Shown here: positions 46,006 to 60,260 of the stretch, in pieces | Layout of the letters: each line of letters starts with the position of its first letter | How positions within the stretch are numbered: position 1 is the stretch's first letter | From: Cryptomeria japonica | Taxonomy: Eukaryota > Streptophyta > Pinopsida > Cupressales > Cupressaceae | Length of the DNA: 64,000 bases | Direction: 5' to 3' | Assembly (NCBI RefSeq): GCF_030272615.1 | Contig: NC_081414.1 | Location: 3,163,501-3,227,500, forward strand | Translations under genes and position numbers: made by a program | The notes under the pieces: generated by a model | What the model saw: only the letters and a program-made list of their open reading frames with translations | Database searches by the model: none | Told to the model about the DNA's origin: nothing

Positions 46006-46069
46006 CCTTTGAATTTAATTTTCCTTCCTATGCATGGACAGCTCTTTCAAGTTGACATTTTCTCAAAGC
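46006..46069 (-). pseudogene. ABCC exon 9 (between NBD2 Q-loop region and signature)
   Basis: ALRKCQLERAVHA, stop, EGKLNS matches the family's 'ALDKCQL...V...KLDS'. The TAG is inside this 64-bp exon and the acceptor is weak. Confidence 0.7.
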
Positions 46070-46184
46070 TTGTAAAGAAGAGAAAACAATCTTTCTATGA
46101 AACATATATACAAAAGAATACAAAAGAAAAAGAGTCTAATTTTGGGTTTTATGTTATTGCGCAATGAAACTCCACAAAACGAAC

Positions 46185-46823
46185 CTCCCAAAATTCAGTG
46201 TCAGAGTGGTCTTCAAGGGGGTCTAGATTAACCCATATGGATCCCTTGAACATTACTGGATCCTGAGGAATTATACTTATCCTGGACCGGAGATCGTGCA
46301 GGCCCACTTTTGTGATATCAAGACCATCAATCATACTATTTCCCCGTGCAGGTTCTACAATGCGAAACAGGGCTTGGATGAGAGTAGATTTGCCGCTACC
46401 AGTACGACCCACAATCCCCACCTTTTTCCCACCTGGAAATATATATGTAATGCCTTTTAAGATGATTGGTAGATGTGCCCCATAGCGGACCTGCATTTAT
46501 TCGTCTAGGAGTTAACCTAAATGGATGAAGTGCATAAATCAAAATTGAAATTCTAAGTAGGTCAATGGAACTCGAGTGCATAGCCAGGAGTGATATGTAA
46601 AGCTTTGCTGGTAAATTGTCAAAATCTACTCTTCCATTTGATGGCCAATCACAGTTTGGCCGATTTTCTTCGATGAGTAATAGAGCCTCATTTGGAATTT
46701 CACAATATTGCAAGATTCTCTCCACAAAAATTATTGTGTTTTCCACATTGCATAGGTTGTATATCACCACAAATTGCAATGCTGTCAGATTCAATCCATA
46801 TGTTACAGCTAGCCCTGCAACAC
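46185..46823 (-). pseudogene. ABCC exons 7-8, end of TMD2 and NBD2 Walker A
   Basis: Exon 7 (about 46610-46823) reads GLAVTYGLNLTALQ and VERILQYCEIPNEA; its donor position shows no GT. Exon 8 (46185-46490) reads [14 protein letters not shown], Walker [14 protein letters not shown], then [16 protein letters not shown] (Q-loop) and [10 protein letters not shown]. Confidence 0.9.
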
Positions 46824-46918
46824 CTGCAAACCCCTGATGAAAATTTATCTTCATATTCAAGCAACCAGTTTTCTTTTCTCGCACATTGAAAATATTTGTA
46901 TTCGGTAATAACGCTTAC

Positions 46919-49900
46919 TTGGATCTACAGCGCCCTGGGGAAATGTCAATAGACAAACCAAACAAGAAGAAAATATGAAGTTTGATAGCAAGTTCATTCG
47001 AAGGCCAAGCCATTCCTGAGATGCAGAGCTGTGGAAACGGACTCGTGAATAATCGTCAAGTAAAGTGAGATTGGCATTTATGAAGTGACTTTCTCGATCA
47101 AATGCTCTTATAATGGATGCCCCAGAGATAGATTCTGCAAAATGGTTTATAATTGGAGCGTTTTGAACACCTATCAGACGGACCAACTCTCTTGCTGTCA
47201 CTATATAGTATCTCTGCATGCATACCAATAAATAACAGTCCAATAGATGCTCAACTAAATCCGTGCTATCTGATTTAATATGCAATAACTTTGGAAGAGA
47301 AGACATAATCAAATATATTTTGGTTTGGTTCTTGCATCCTATTGAAGATTCGAAAATAGGTATCAAGCAACTTTTGATGCTATTGATCTATTGCAAATCT
47401 TTGTAAATAGTAAGACACAAGATCTATTTGGCGGCTTCTCTCAGCCATATAATAGTTGGGTCTCTTTGTTGAGTTTTTATGGAACAATTAAGATTCGTAT
47501 TTACTATTTTTCTATTTGTGGCTGACCACTGAGCTATTAGTTCTTTTAGGAGCAGTTCTTTTGGTCCATCCAACATTCCCAAATCAATCTATGGAATGTT
47601 TGGAGCTCACAACCTAGCCTGATATCTTGTTAAGCCTTTCATGAAATAGGTAGGACTTAGAACCTTCTATTTACTGTTGAAGACTCATTCCCAAGTCAAT
47701 CTATGGAATGTTTGGAGCTCACCACCTAACTTGATATCATGTTAAGCCTTTCATGGACTAGGTAGGACTTGAACCTTCTATTTGCTTCTATTTCCTGTTG
47801 AAGTACTCACTACTAGTCTCTTTATGATCGGTTCAGATCTTTTGATCAAAATGTGTCTTTCTTTCCAACACTATTCCCCTCTCCAACACGAAGGAGTTTA
47901 ACATGGAAGGGATTTTTGCTATTTGAGCATTTGTGGGATAATGATAAAAAATAATTGGTAACTCCACTAAATTTTGAATCATTGGTAACAACACTAAATT
48001 TTGAATCACAAACAAATGAATAAATATTAGAAACTGATAAATTCGTTTACCAACTACAACTTTGGAAGGCGATTCCATGGGTCTATATTTATCAGGTTGC
48101 AAATGGAAGGATCCATTTTGAAAAATTGAAGCAAGTGATGGAAAATCATTCTATTACCATACTTAAGGGGTTTATCAGAGTGAGAGGCAAACCTTGTATT
48201 TCCTATATTTAATAGAAAATAAGCTAACGATCTTGAGGAACGACAAATTCTTAGGTTTAACTAGTAAGTCTAGTATACAGGACTGCCTTCAAGAAAAAAA
48301 TAGTGAGTGTTCGCTACTCCAATCCTCTCACAATTCAAGATGAGATTGTCTAAGGTAAGTTTCACTTTTCCTGTTTTGTTAAATCAGGAAGAAGACACTG
48401 TTATACAATCATACATGCTTGGGCAATGTAAAATGGATGAATCTTCAAGGTAGTAGAACCAGAAGGATCTGACATTTTTCAAGGCCCCTTCCCACTTCGA
48501 GGGGACTATTGGACGATCAGAAATTGTGGGAAAGTTCGAAGGGACAATTGTTTGCTTATTTGCAATCTCCTTTCCATGAGAAAGGAGATTAAAATCAACA
48601 TTTCAAGGATATTAATTTATTTCTTAGTCTAGATAATAGATTTTAAAATGTATAGGGAAACATGTTATAACTAAATTGGATGCATTTGGAAAGAAGGTTG
48701 ATTTTTTCGCCCATGGGTGCAAAAGATCATTCTATGATGTATTATAAGTTGCATTGTTTCAAATAAAAGGAAAATATATCATTCCACAATCAGATAAACC
48801 TTGTGAAATTAAATTTTTTCTCTTTCACCATATAACGATGTATTTAACACTTGAGGGTAAGGTTTCTAATGTCGATCAGAAAAATCCTTGCTAGAGGAAA
48901 AGTGGACAATATGTAAGAGAAACATACCTGGTACCATGCAATAATCGCCAAGACTAGTATGGATATGGCAAACACCTTCCATGAAACTTGAGAGATTACA
49001 GTAACTATCCCCAGTAAATCTATCACAGAGAAAGCTGATCCCCATGTTGAAAGGACGTCTACTGTCCACTACGGTTTGATCTGTGGATACCTGCCAATTC
49101 CAATTATGTGCTTTGAATTAGCACAAATCAATGCATTTACACTTCTGTGTTTGACACCGTAGCATTTTATATTCCCTAAAACTACAGCCTCTTTACGACA
49201 ATATTCTCAATCGAATGAACAATACCAACAACAGATAGGGGGCGCATAGAATGAAAGAGCAAGGATTTTTGTCAAAACAAGTATATCTATATTACTAAAC
49301 AACAAAACACGAATTGTTAAAAGGACTACTGAAGTAACTGAACTGACCCGATTTAATATGCGACCGGTAGGAGTTGCATCAAAGAAGGCCATTGATGCAT
49401 GGAAAATACAACTAAGAATTCTCACAAAATACATTTATGCTGTTTGAAGAGCAGCTTTTGACAGAACTATAGAGCGCAACAATGCACAAAAAACACTGCC
49501 CACTGCCAGAGAAATATACACTAAAATGAGAAGAGAATTGTCAATGATTTGTTTGTCATCAATGCTTGTGGGAGATTCCGATGCCATCAAATAGTTACTA
49601 CAGATTTCCAATATTTGGAGAAACACGTGAGCCAACAATATCACAATGATTAGGAGGCCCTTGTATACTGCAGTTAGATAGGAACAGTAAATCTGAAAAC
49701 CAACTCTTTCTTGTTGCTTCTCTTCTTCCTGCACAATCTGTTCTTTCTTAAGCCTGGGATCGTCTGCACCATTTTCACTACCATTCTTTTTCATATTTTG
49801 TACTGAGTTCTGGATGTTCAGAGTACTGGCTGGCTTGCAAGAGATTTCAGGTGCTATCTGTCCCTTATTCATATGTTGAATCAGTTGCTCCTGACACCTG

Positions 49901-50049
49901 TTCACTACTTTTAAAACTGGATTCATTTTTTAATGCATTAACAGCCTCCAAATCTTGATCGTGTGAACCAACCATTCTTATAAAATCCATGCCTTCTTGG
50001 AGAAGATTGTTGTATTGACCAGCCTGAGTACCCATGCCATCTCACATTA
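46919..50049 (-). pseudogene. ABCC exons 4-6, linker and TMD2
   Basis: Exon 6 (46919-47213) reads RELVRLIGVQNAPIINHFAE, an ABCC TMD2 hallmark. Exon 5 (48928-49090) reads VSTDQTVVDS then, after a shift in a GGGG run, FSVIDLLGIVTVISQVSW. Exon 4 (49348-50049) begins VM-stop-DG, shifts frame at an A6 run, then reads QIVQEEEKQQERVGF and AFFDATPTGRILNR, with a TAA at the position of a conserved Gln. Confidence 0.85.
47575..47798. repeat. 112-bp tandem duplication in an ABCC intron
   Basis: The unit beginning ATTCCCAAATCAATCTATGG at 47575 repeats at 47687 with several substitutions and a small indel near its end. Confidence 0.85.
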
Positions 50050-50160
50050 CCTGTTTGGGGATTTGAGGTAATTTATTAAGAATTTTTCCTACAAATATTT
50101 TTAAATGTAAGACAAAAGTACCAACAGGAATGCATTTCTATGTATGCAGATGAGGCTTAC

Positions 50161-51659
<1,499 letters not shown>

Positions 51660-51836
51660 CTGTAAACATTGTAAAATTTAGGGGATTAAGCATAGATTGG
51701 TCGGGGATTCTTCATCTTTAAACATGGTAAACTAATGTTTGAGTTTGAAGGAATGCAAAAATATGCAAAGCTCAATTTCGAAAGAAAAGTGAAAATTACA
51801 TAATTGAAAGAAAATAGCTCATAAAAAATCCCTCAC

Positions 51837-52122
51837 CTGCAAGTGAAGCTATCCCCAGATTTCGGTACAAAATGAAGAGAGCAAGGAGAATCTGTATTGG
51901 CAACAACCAAATCTGATGCCAAAACCCAGCAAAGGACTCCGCAACAGTATAGACATCTGTTCTTGCATAATTGATAATTTCTCCACTAGTATGTCTTTGC
52001 CTGGCTGCATATGAAAGCTTTAGACCTTTCTTATATATGGCAGCTGTCAGGGCTGCTCTGACCCGTAAGCTAAGCCTATGGGTTCCAAAGAGCCAATATG
52101 GGTTTGTAAATGATTCTATCAC
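51837..52122 (-). pseudogene. ABCC exon 1 of those visible, TMD1
   Basis: VIESFTNPYWLFGTHRLSLR, ALTAAIYKKGLKLS, HTSGEIINYARTDVYTVAES and ALFILYRNLGIASLAG follow the family TMD1 consensus, ending at donor GCAG|GTGAGG. In the HTSGEIIN(Y/F)x.VD segment the usual VD appears as TD. Confidence 0.9.
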
Positions 52123-53389
52123 CTTAGTCTCAATGAAAGATGCAGGGCGAAAAACACCCCTACCCTCAAACTTCACATACAAATCATCTGCAAACACTGT
52201 TAACAAAGCAGACTCTCTGCTAATAACAAAATCAGAATGTAACATAAGCAAAAATACATCCATTTATTCAAAATGAAACCTCTGAATAATCACATTACAA
52301 GAATGACCTTCATGGCCTCACACATCTCAATCTCTTCTGTCTTATTATTTTCTCATCCTTTATTCTCTCTTTTTTTATCCTGCCCTCTTGACTTTGTATG
52401 CTTCCCTTCCCTTACTAGCAGCTCCCAATTCTCCTTATGCAGTCCCACCACACTTCCGCGTACTGACTCCCTCTCCGTATCTCATTTGATCGATCCCTTC
52501 CTTCCTTAAGAGGGCCCCCTTCCTTAGTACAAAACCTTTCCAAATTTCAGTTTCAAAAGCAAATTAAAAACTGCCTTCAGTAGGCGTTACTTGTTTCTAA
52601 AATTAGTTGTCATCCACACTCCAAATTTGACACCTCACTCTCTGAATTCCCCTTCTCACCTTATCTTGCTGCTGTTCTATTTATTTCATTTATTATTATA
52701 TTTCACCAGCTGTTACGTAGGAGCATGGCAGCCCCACTCTTCCATGCCTTCCTCTTTTATCTCTCTTCCATGCCTTCCTCTTTTATCTCTTTGCCACCTT
52801 GCCCATTTCTTCTGTTTTCTTTTACGAGACTTAAAAATCATTAAAAATCATTTAGAGAAAATGATTTCCAATTTTTTTTAATTTTTCCTTAAATGTGTGC
52901 AGCAAATTGGTATTTTTTTTATATATATATCCAAAAAAAGCATTGAATACAAGTATTACAAAAATGTGGCATATGCCATGTCTAAATCGATATACAATAA
53001 AAATGTAGAATATATCTACATGTATTGGTCATTCTATAACCACAACTAACACTATATGATCGTAAACTTGTGGTGGATCATCAAAATCGAGCCAAGTTAG
53101 AATTCTTTTGTAGAAAATAGTTCACAATTAACAACATAACTATGCATTTAACTATAATTCCTTTGCAATTGAAATGTAGATTACCTCATTGGTTGATCTC
53201 GGAGCTAATGTCTTCGCTCTCCTCTCCTTGTCACTCTTAAGAGTTTTCTTGAAGACAACTTAAAAGGATCCACGTTATGGCCAAACCACGGAGGGGTCTA
53301 TTGTAGATTAAATGTACAATTAATACAATGTACTAACATAAATACATCAAAAACACTTAAAAGTTATAATATAGAGAACAATGACTTAC
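52123..53389. other. Pyrimidine-rich stretch, no gene seen
   Basis: CT-rich plus strand (52.3-52.85 kb), a short TA run near 52920 and AT-rich sequence. No further ABCC exon is recognisable. Confidence 0.5.
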
Positions 53390-53623
53390 TCGTGCCTGAG
53401 ATGCTTCTCCAATGGACTGAGGACAACTCGCCATCGATGGAGAAACTGTCGCTATTACCTATACAAAAAATGATCAAAGATTAAATACAATTAATATAAC
53501 GATAAGTATTGTAGGTTAAAAATAATTAATGTAATATATCAAACAAAAGTGTACTGGATCCTGAGATGCTTCTCCAGTGCACGGAGGAGGGCTCGCCATT
53601 GATGAAGTAGCTATGGATATTTC
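53390..53623 (-). repeat. Tandem duplicated 69-bp exon in H
   Basis: Two blocks of exactly 69 bp (53390-53458 and 53555-53623), each with AG upstream and GT downstream on the minus strand, encode related peptides (SMASCPQSIGEASQ and SMASPPPCTGEASQ). They are separated by a 96-bp intron-like spacer. Confidence 0.7.
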
Positions 53624-55500
53624 CTGTATGAAAAAATTATAAGATTATAATTTATCACAAGTTCACATGTCCACACGCATATAATCATGATATCAATAAA
53701 ATAAAGTAGAGATACATACCTCCACCCTCTCTTGATCCATGGGCGAATCAGGTGCATTCAACAAATCCACATAGCTCAATGGTCGTTGTACATGTAAAAT
53801 AGACAAAAAACAATAATCAATCTACAAATCCCAACTAAGACTTAATTTCAATATTTTCAAACAATTGTACAACTAAAAATGTGTTCAATTACCTTCTTCC
53901 CACGTTTTAGCGTCTTCGAGGAATTCTTTTTCTTAGGACGAGGCCTAGACGCGGAGGGGGTACCGTAAAAAAATAAAATTAAAATGAAATATTAGTATAG
54001 ATAATATATTAAACATAATTTAAAAAATCTAAAATGAAATGACTTGCATATTCCATCAAAACAATACATAAAAAAAGTTGTACAAAATATGATATTGTAT
54101 AGCTTTGTAGGTCAAAATCGATCACTGAGAGCGTGATGTCATCAATTTGGGACATTTGGTCCCCTGTCAACACCTACAAACCAAAAATTGGACCAAGCAT
54201 TAAAGATAGTTAGTATATCTTGTAATTTTTTTAAATTCAAAGTGTGCTATTCTTTTTTAACATGTTACAAAACTTATACCTCAAGCATCGAAGTTGCAGC
54301 TGTAGTAACTACGAGAGGAGTATGGGATACCGCTACTGCATCCTGAAACGCATATTATTTATCTCAATTTAAATCAATGTATAAATAAAAATTCATTTAT
54401 GTAATTACAAATTTAAAGTGATAGATAAATAAAATCCTATGAATTCAAATCAACACACCTGTGTCTGTCCCTGATGGGCAAACACCATGTCCATCAACTC
54501 CTCTGTCAACGCCAAATCTTCAGTTGTGCGGGTCTGACATCTACTCCCACAAATCGTGCACGAATGAGATGTGGATCCATCTGCAGCGTCTGCGTCATCC
54601 ATCCCTGAGCATATCCTGAGCAACTGACACACATATGTTGAATGGGCTCTCTATCGCCACCTGGAGCAACTAATGGCTCATCATCCAGTACAAGCGGGTG
54701 TGCTAACGACGTCCCATGCTGGATGATGGCACCAGTCAATGTTGTGGCCGCCTGAAGAGTCTGTAGCTCCATCGACTCTTTCATCTCTACTAGGACAACC
54801 TGATGCACCTTGGGTTTGGGTACTAGGGGCGATGACTCTCCGGGGCTACTAGCCTATGAGCTCCAGGTCTATCTTGGGCAGAGCCGCCACCTCTACCATA
54901 GAACTCTCTCATGTCAAAATAGTTTGTCCGCACATTGAGGACAAACTCACAGTATACTTTTCTCAAAAAATACAATGGCACTTCATAATTATTACAAGGT
55001 GGATCATCAAAGACTATCCACCACCTCTGCCAAAAAAGATTTTTCATCTGCACATTGGTACACCAATGTATGGGAAACCTCTTTGCATTAAGAAGTAACG
55101 ACTCACCAATTTTAGGATCAACAAAAAGGGCACATAATTGTCGTTTACTAATATTTTTGTTTTTCACTCACTCGTATGATAACCCATCAACATAGTATTG
55201 ACGACACATATCCCTAAAGTTTCCCCATTTTGTAATTTGTGTGGAAACGATTGTGGCACCACTAGCTAATGTTTCTAGGCTAGTGGCGAGGGATTTATGA
55301 TGCTCAAGCTCAAATGTTTTCAATTTATTAATCAGTTTATTTATTTTAGATGTGTTTTGCCCTAACTGATTAATCAATTACTCATGTGTTTCGGGTGTGC
55401 GGTCAAAAGGAGGAACTGGAGGTGTATCTTGTGGGTTATCTTCAGGGTTTTCAGGAGGTGCATTTTGTTGTTCTTGTTGTGGATTATCAAAATCCGTTTT
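53390..55500 (-). pseudogene. Unclassified multi-exon gene or relic H
   Basis: The first recognisable coding block (about 54823-55500) is Gln/Asn/Pro-rich (QQEQQNAPPENP), then helical, then FWQRWWIVFDDPPCNNYEV and REFYGRGGGSAQDRPG. It is broken by TAA at 55378 and TGA at 55168. A second block (54459-54808) holds HVCVSCSG-like and CTICGSRCQTRTTEDL segments, with donor ACAG|GTGTGT at 54459. Small exons with good splice borders follow: 54280-54342, from 54173, about 53882-53945 (RPRPKKKNSSKTLKRGKK), about 53722-53790, 53555-53623 and 53390-53458. The basic run could be a nuclear signal. I do not recognise the family; a TE-encoded protein or a lineage-specific gene are both possible. Confidence 0.45.
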
Positions 55501-55734
55501 TTGAAATAAAAAATAAAAAAACCTAATCAAAATTAACAAAATTAAATTCTAAACGTAAAACAAATTGAATAAACAGGAAAGAAAGACAAAAATTAAGAAA
55601 AACTAACCTTGATCCACAGCGTTTGGAGGAGAAATGAAGCAGCCCGTTCACGGTTTCATGGAGGAAATGGAAGAAAAAACGTCGTAGTCACGGGAAAATA
55701 AGACCCAGATTTTTTTTTTTTTAACTTTTTTTGA

Positions 55735-55890
55735 TAGGTACGGCGTACGCGGTTCTTTAGGGCTTATGAGTGCTACGCACTCACTTTCTTAAAAGCAACG
55801 CGTACGCGCTACCTTTTTTAAGCTCGGGAACAATGGACCTAAGCACGTACGGTGTGATTTCAAATTTTATAACCGCATACGCGCTGCTTG
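55735..55890 (-). promoter_or_regulatory. CpG-rich block upstream of H with repeated CGTACGC
   Basis: In very AT-rich surroundings this block has GCGTACGCG-like words at 55743, 55800 and, degenerate, 55872, plus CACGTACGG at 55843. It lies just upstream of H in H's orientation, so it may be its promoter or an element terminus. Confidence 0.35.
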
Positions 55891-56029
55891 TTTTTTCATG
55901 TTTTTTTTGGGTGGTGTCCACTTTTCTGACCACCATCTTTGTGCACATACCTGGTAGGTATAGGAAATAATAAAATATGAAGGGGCTAGGTAGAATAATT
56001 AAGAGATAAATGACTTGTGTCACAAAGGG

Positions 56030-56255
56030 AAAAAGATAATGAATTAATTAAATATATAAAGAATTTTTTAATTAATAGAATAAGTGGGTCCAATTAAATA
56101 AATAAAATATTTATTTAAAGGAAAGGATAATTTAAATTAATAAAAATATTTATTTAAATAGGAAAATGCTAGAAAATAAATAAAAATCTATTTAATTAAT
56201 AGAAGGATTAGGATAATATAATTAATTAAATAAAACTATTTATTTAATTAAGACA
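56030..56255. repeat. AT-rich direct and inverted TATTTAATTA words
   Basis: Repeated AATTAAATAAATA and TATTTATTTAA strings at intervals of about 35-60 bp; no coding content. Confidence 0.6.
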
Positions 56256-56259
56256 CATT

Positions 56260-56905
56260 GCCATTGAAGAGGAGATGGAAGCTCTACATAAGAACAAAAC
56301 ATGGGAGCTTTTGCAATTGCCTAAAGGGAGAAAACCTATTAGAAACAAGTGGGTCTTCAAATTGAAAAGAGATATAAATGATAATTTGGAGAGATATAAT
56401 GCTCAATTAGTGGCCAAGGGTTATGCATAAAAGTCTAGTATTGATTTTGATGAATTTTTTCACCTGTTGTATGGTTAATAACTGTTAGATTTATTTTAGT
56501 TCTTGTTGCTAGACTTGATTTGGAGTTGGAATAGTTAAATGTTAAAGTAACCTTCTTACATGATGATCTCTCCAAGGGGATTTATATGCAGTAACTAGAA
56601 GGTTTTGAGGAAGTAGACAAGGATAATCTTATATTTCGGTTAAAAAATATATTATATGGTTTGAAACAAGTCTAAGGTGTTGGTATAGAGATTTTGATTC
56701 CTTCAGTTGATCATTATGCCTATTTTTTAAGGTATGACAAAGACAATTTTATTATTCTACTTCAGTATGTCGATGATATGTTGGTGAAAGGTCACACCAT
56801 GTACAAAATCATCCATTTGAAAACTCAACTTGAGAAGGAGTTTAAAATAAAGGACTTAGGTAGTGCGAATCATATTATTGGAATGAGGATACAAAAACAT
56901 ACATA
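56260..56905 (+). pseudogene. Copia RT fragment
   Basis: Reads AIEEEMEALHKNKTWELLQL, RNKWVFKLKRD, LVAKGYA then a stop, and later LLQYVDDMLVKG and LEKEFKIKDLGSANHIIGM. These are copia RT motifs including YVDD. Several stops and frame changes make it an old relic. Neither LTR is present. Confidence 0.85.
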
Positions 56906-57728
56906 ACAAGAAAATATTGTTGTCATAAAAAACTAAAGTGGAGAAAGTTCTACAATGCTTCAATATGCAGAATGCACAGTGTTGCCCTTATTTTGATCTA
57001 GCCAAAGTTTGAACTTTGTATTAAATCCATTGTCTAGCCTATTGATAATGTGCAATTTTCAAGAGTTTTTCAAGATTGGTGATCACATCCAAGTCTTTAT
57101 TTTCGACTCTTCTTGTGAGTTGTTTAACTATTTCCCATTTTTTTTAACTATCAAAATCCTCATAAATATCCAAGTTCAATTGGCAAGTCCATGCTCATGA
57201 TGCCAAGTTAAATATTAGATGACGGATTGCAAACTACTCTATGCATCATTCTTATTGTGTTATGTGTTGATCATATGTATTGGCCAAAACACAAAAAGTA
57301 GTTAAACTTGAAAATATGACAAATATGGTCTAGAGTCCTTTAGGGAAACGTTTCTGATAATATTTCAAGTATTATGACCAGTTTTCGCATTAACCCACTA
57401 CATTTGAGAGATTTTGAAGTTCCAATTTTTACCTACTAGTTTCAAGAAAATATTAAATTGAAATTTTCATTGACTCAAAATGTGATTATTTTCTAGATTT
57501 TTCTTCTAACATATTTGTCATCCTGCCATAATTTTGTGGTAAATTGTTTTGCTAGTTAAATTTTATGTATGTTTCTTTTTTTGCAGCATCAAGAGTTGAT
57601 TAGGGAGTCACTAATGAGCATGTGGAAATAATATGAATTTTTTCAAAAAAAATTATTTTTCATTAAACGTAAGTTTTGTTATTTGTGCCAAGTTAAGAGT
57701 TGGGCTTTATAGAAACATTCCCTTCATT
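56906..57728. other. No gene seen
   Basis: AT-rich sequence following the copia RT relic; possibly its decayed tail, but no RNase H motif is readable. Confidence 0.5.
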
Positions 57729-57937
57729 AATGCTACTATGCTCATTTGTGCACAACCACACAACTCTTCTTACCTTCACTAATGCTCATTTGCTCACTTG
57801 TACACAGCCACACAACTCCCCTCTTGCCTTTGCAAATGCTCATGTGCTCACTTGAACACAACCACACAACTCGCATTCACTTTAGTAATCCTCATGTCCT
57901 CACTTGTGCACAACCGCACAACTCTTCACAACCTCTT
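57729..57937. repeat. Four-copy tandem repeat, about 52 bp
   Basis: Units centred on GCACAACCACACAACTC recur four times at intervals of about 51-54 bp, with diverged spacers. The plus-strand His/Thr/Leu frame over it simply reflects the unit. Confidence 0.85.
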
Positions 57938-59056
57938 TTAATATTTTAAAAGGGGGAAACTCACAACTATGTGTTGGAAAGAATCATAACTGTTATGGAG
58001 TCTAGATACAAATGTGGAACAATGCACAACGTTTACAATAAGTGTTTTTAGGTCTTGCCTAGAATTATAAGCATCAAGTTGTACTTAACATGCTATTAAT
58101 GTTTACTTTTTTGACCAATCATGTTGGAATATTTTTCATGTGCAAAAACATATTTATTCTCTCTAGAGTTTAGATGCAAATTTTTTAACAAAACACATTT
58201 GAAAAATTATTTTTCTTTTACTTCATTGGCTGAAGACCTGATATGGGTGATTAATGTGTTACCATTTATAAAAAGATGCTAATGGTAGCTGAAATAAAGG
58301 TATTGCAGACTCCATTTACTTGAAATTAACTTTTTCTTAGCTTTTTATTCTCAAATCTTCTTTTACGAACATAATGAATGGAATGAAGGGTATTTTTGTG
58401 GTAAACTGTACTCAAGTGAAAGGCGGAAACTGAGAAGCTCGTGAGGTTTAAGAGTTAGCTGAAATTCAACTCAAGGTTTAAGTAGTAGCTTTCACAGACA
58501 TGTAAACCTTTTGCGTTAAATAAGTCTTTACCTGTTTTACAGTCATGGGAAGCAAATTTTTGTTTTGAAAGAAAATGATAGAGCAATGCTCTTATTATAT
58601 ATACAATTATGACAGTATTTTACAATGCAACACAGTTTTTGTATGAAAGCATCTTATAATTTTTATTTATTTTTTTAAAATCCACCAGATTTTTCAGAAT
58701 GGAATTTTTTTCAGATAAATCCAACAATATTTCATTATTTCCTGTGTTATTCCATCTTTCAAAATCAACAACGCAACCACGCAACCACCATTTATAAAAA
58801 AAATCCAACCATATTCCATCGTTGCAGCTTTCAAAAACAACAACAGAGCTGCATAACCACAATTACAGATTCCGTAGAAAAGATTTTTACCAAAACGCAG
58901 ATGACCACATTTCCATTTATGCTACTACCACACTTTGTGTTTAAATGCCTCTTTATCGTTTAAAATTCTTTTCAAAGAAATCTATAAGGTTTTCAGAATT
59001 CCATTCTTTAAAAAATCCCTTATCTTTTAAGAATGCCATAACTTTCACAATAAAAA
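57938..59056. other. No gene seen
   Basis: AT-rich; repeated words AACCACGCAACCACC and CAAAACAACAACA occur near 58.77-58.85 kb but no frame or element border. Confidence 0.5.
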
Positions 59057-59800
59057 ATGAGGATCCAACAGGCATGGATCTGGGAAGGCTTTCCCCAGCG
59101 TTCAGATCATAAGGGTTTTCCCCAGAGGCGAGGCTTTATGCGCCCATGGCAGGCAAATGAACATCGTCATTGGTCAAACAGAGAAGCCAAAGGACAAAAT
59201 AGATTGAGTTTGAAATGGCAAAACTATGAGATGCCCTACATCCTCGGCTCTCAAGGCCTCAGACTTTTCAGAATGTCAAAATTTTTAGAAGAAGAAAGCA
59301 GTTTACAAAAAAAGAAAATACAAAAACTGAAACAAGAGAATGAATGTTGAGGTTAAAGTCATATGTATGTGATATTTTATGTGACACAAAAGATTTGTGT
59401 TCATCATTTGGTAAAGGTGATTTAGCTGAAATTGTTTGTGATAGAGATGAACTTGTTAATGAGACTAACAAAAGTTGTTCTCAAAATGTTGGTTTGAAGA
59501 TAATGAAGAAAATGGGCTATGAAGGTAAAAGTTTAGGAAAGTATGGGCATGGAATCAAAGATTCCATTGAGCCACTAATGAGGCCAAAATATAAAGGCCT
59601 TGGATAAACAAAAGGTGAAGGAAATAAAAAAAGATGTTGCAAGTGATATATGTTCAAACAAATCAGTTCAAAGAATGCAGTATATTCAATTTTCTCATTG
59701 TAATAGAGAAGGTCACATTAAAGACGTGTTGGGATTTGCATCCATGTAAAATATGTGGTTTAAGAAATCACTCTGAAAAAATGTGTTGAATGAAATAATG
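59057..59800 (+). pseudogene. G-patch and CCHC ORF, retroelement-associated, broken
   Basis: Two overlapping plus-strand frames (59057-59350 and 59344-59607) adjoin. The second ends with a clear G-patch: GLKIMKKMGYEGKSLGKYG, then PLMRPKYKGLG before a TAA at 59605. Past a frame change, FSHCNREGHIKD (about 59692) and CKICGLRNHSEKMC (about 59750) look like two degenerate zinc knuckles. G-patch modules bind RNA helicases or RNA and are known in betaretroviral and some plant retroelement polyproteins. A purine tract and an LTR follow at 60250-60624, which supports a retroelement origin. No protease, RT or integrase is visible, so it is a fragment or a non-autonomous element. Confidence 0.65.
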
Positions 59801-60248
59801 GAAGAATGAATTTATGACAGGTTGTATAAAAATGGATTGTGGATCGACCTATGGACCTAGTTGGGAAAGCTTACAAGTATGTTCAAAAGGTTGTATAAAT
59901 GTTCATCTGTGAAGACTAATAGAAGTCATGAAAGTTTTGGATGTTCAAAAGCAATAACAAATGTTTTGAGGAAAAAGAAATCATTGTCTAGCAAGGCAAC
60001 TACATATTGTATGATGTTTTGAAGACTTGAAAACAAAGATTTGAGAGACTATTATAGTAGTTGGACAAAGCCAATACAAAGGCATCATGATTGAGAAAAG
60101 ATCAATTGATCTAGAGATGGTTTGGAGTTATCAAGGAAATGATTTGAAATTTTAAAGACTTGGTTATCAACAATAGAAATGAGACAAAAGAAGACAATAG
60201 TAAAAACCAAAGGAAATAGAGTATGCATCAGCATTCATGGTAGTTGTG

Positions 60249-60260
60249 ATGAAGGGGGAC
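60249..60260 (+). promoter_or_regulatory. Polypurine tract next to LTR
   Basis: GATGAAGGGGGAC immediately precedes the LTR start TGTTGGAGATAG. Confidence 0.7.

Noticed and set aside
52273..52881. Two plus-strand Ser/Leu-rich frames of 78 and 96 codons
   Set aside because: Pyrimidine-rich non-coding sequence; no family match, no conserved start context.
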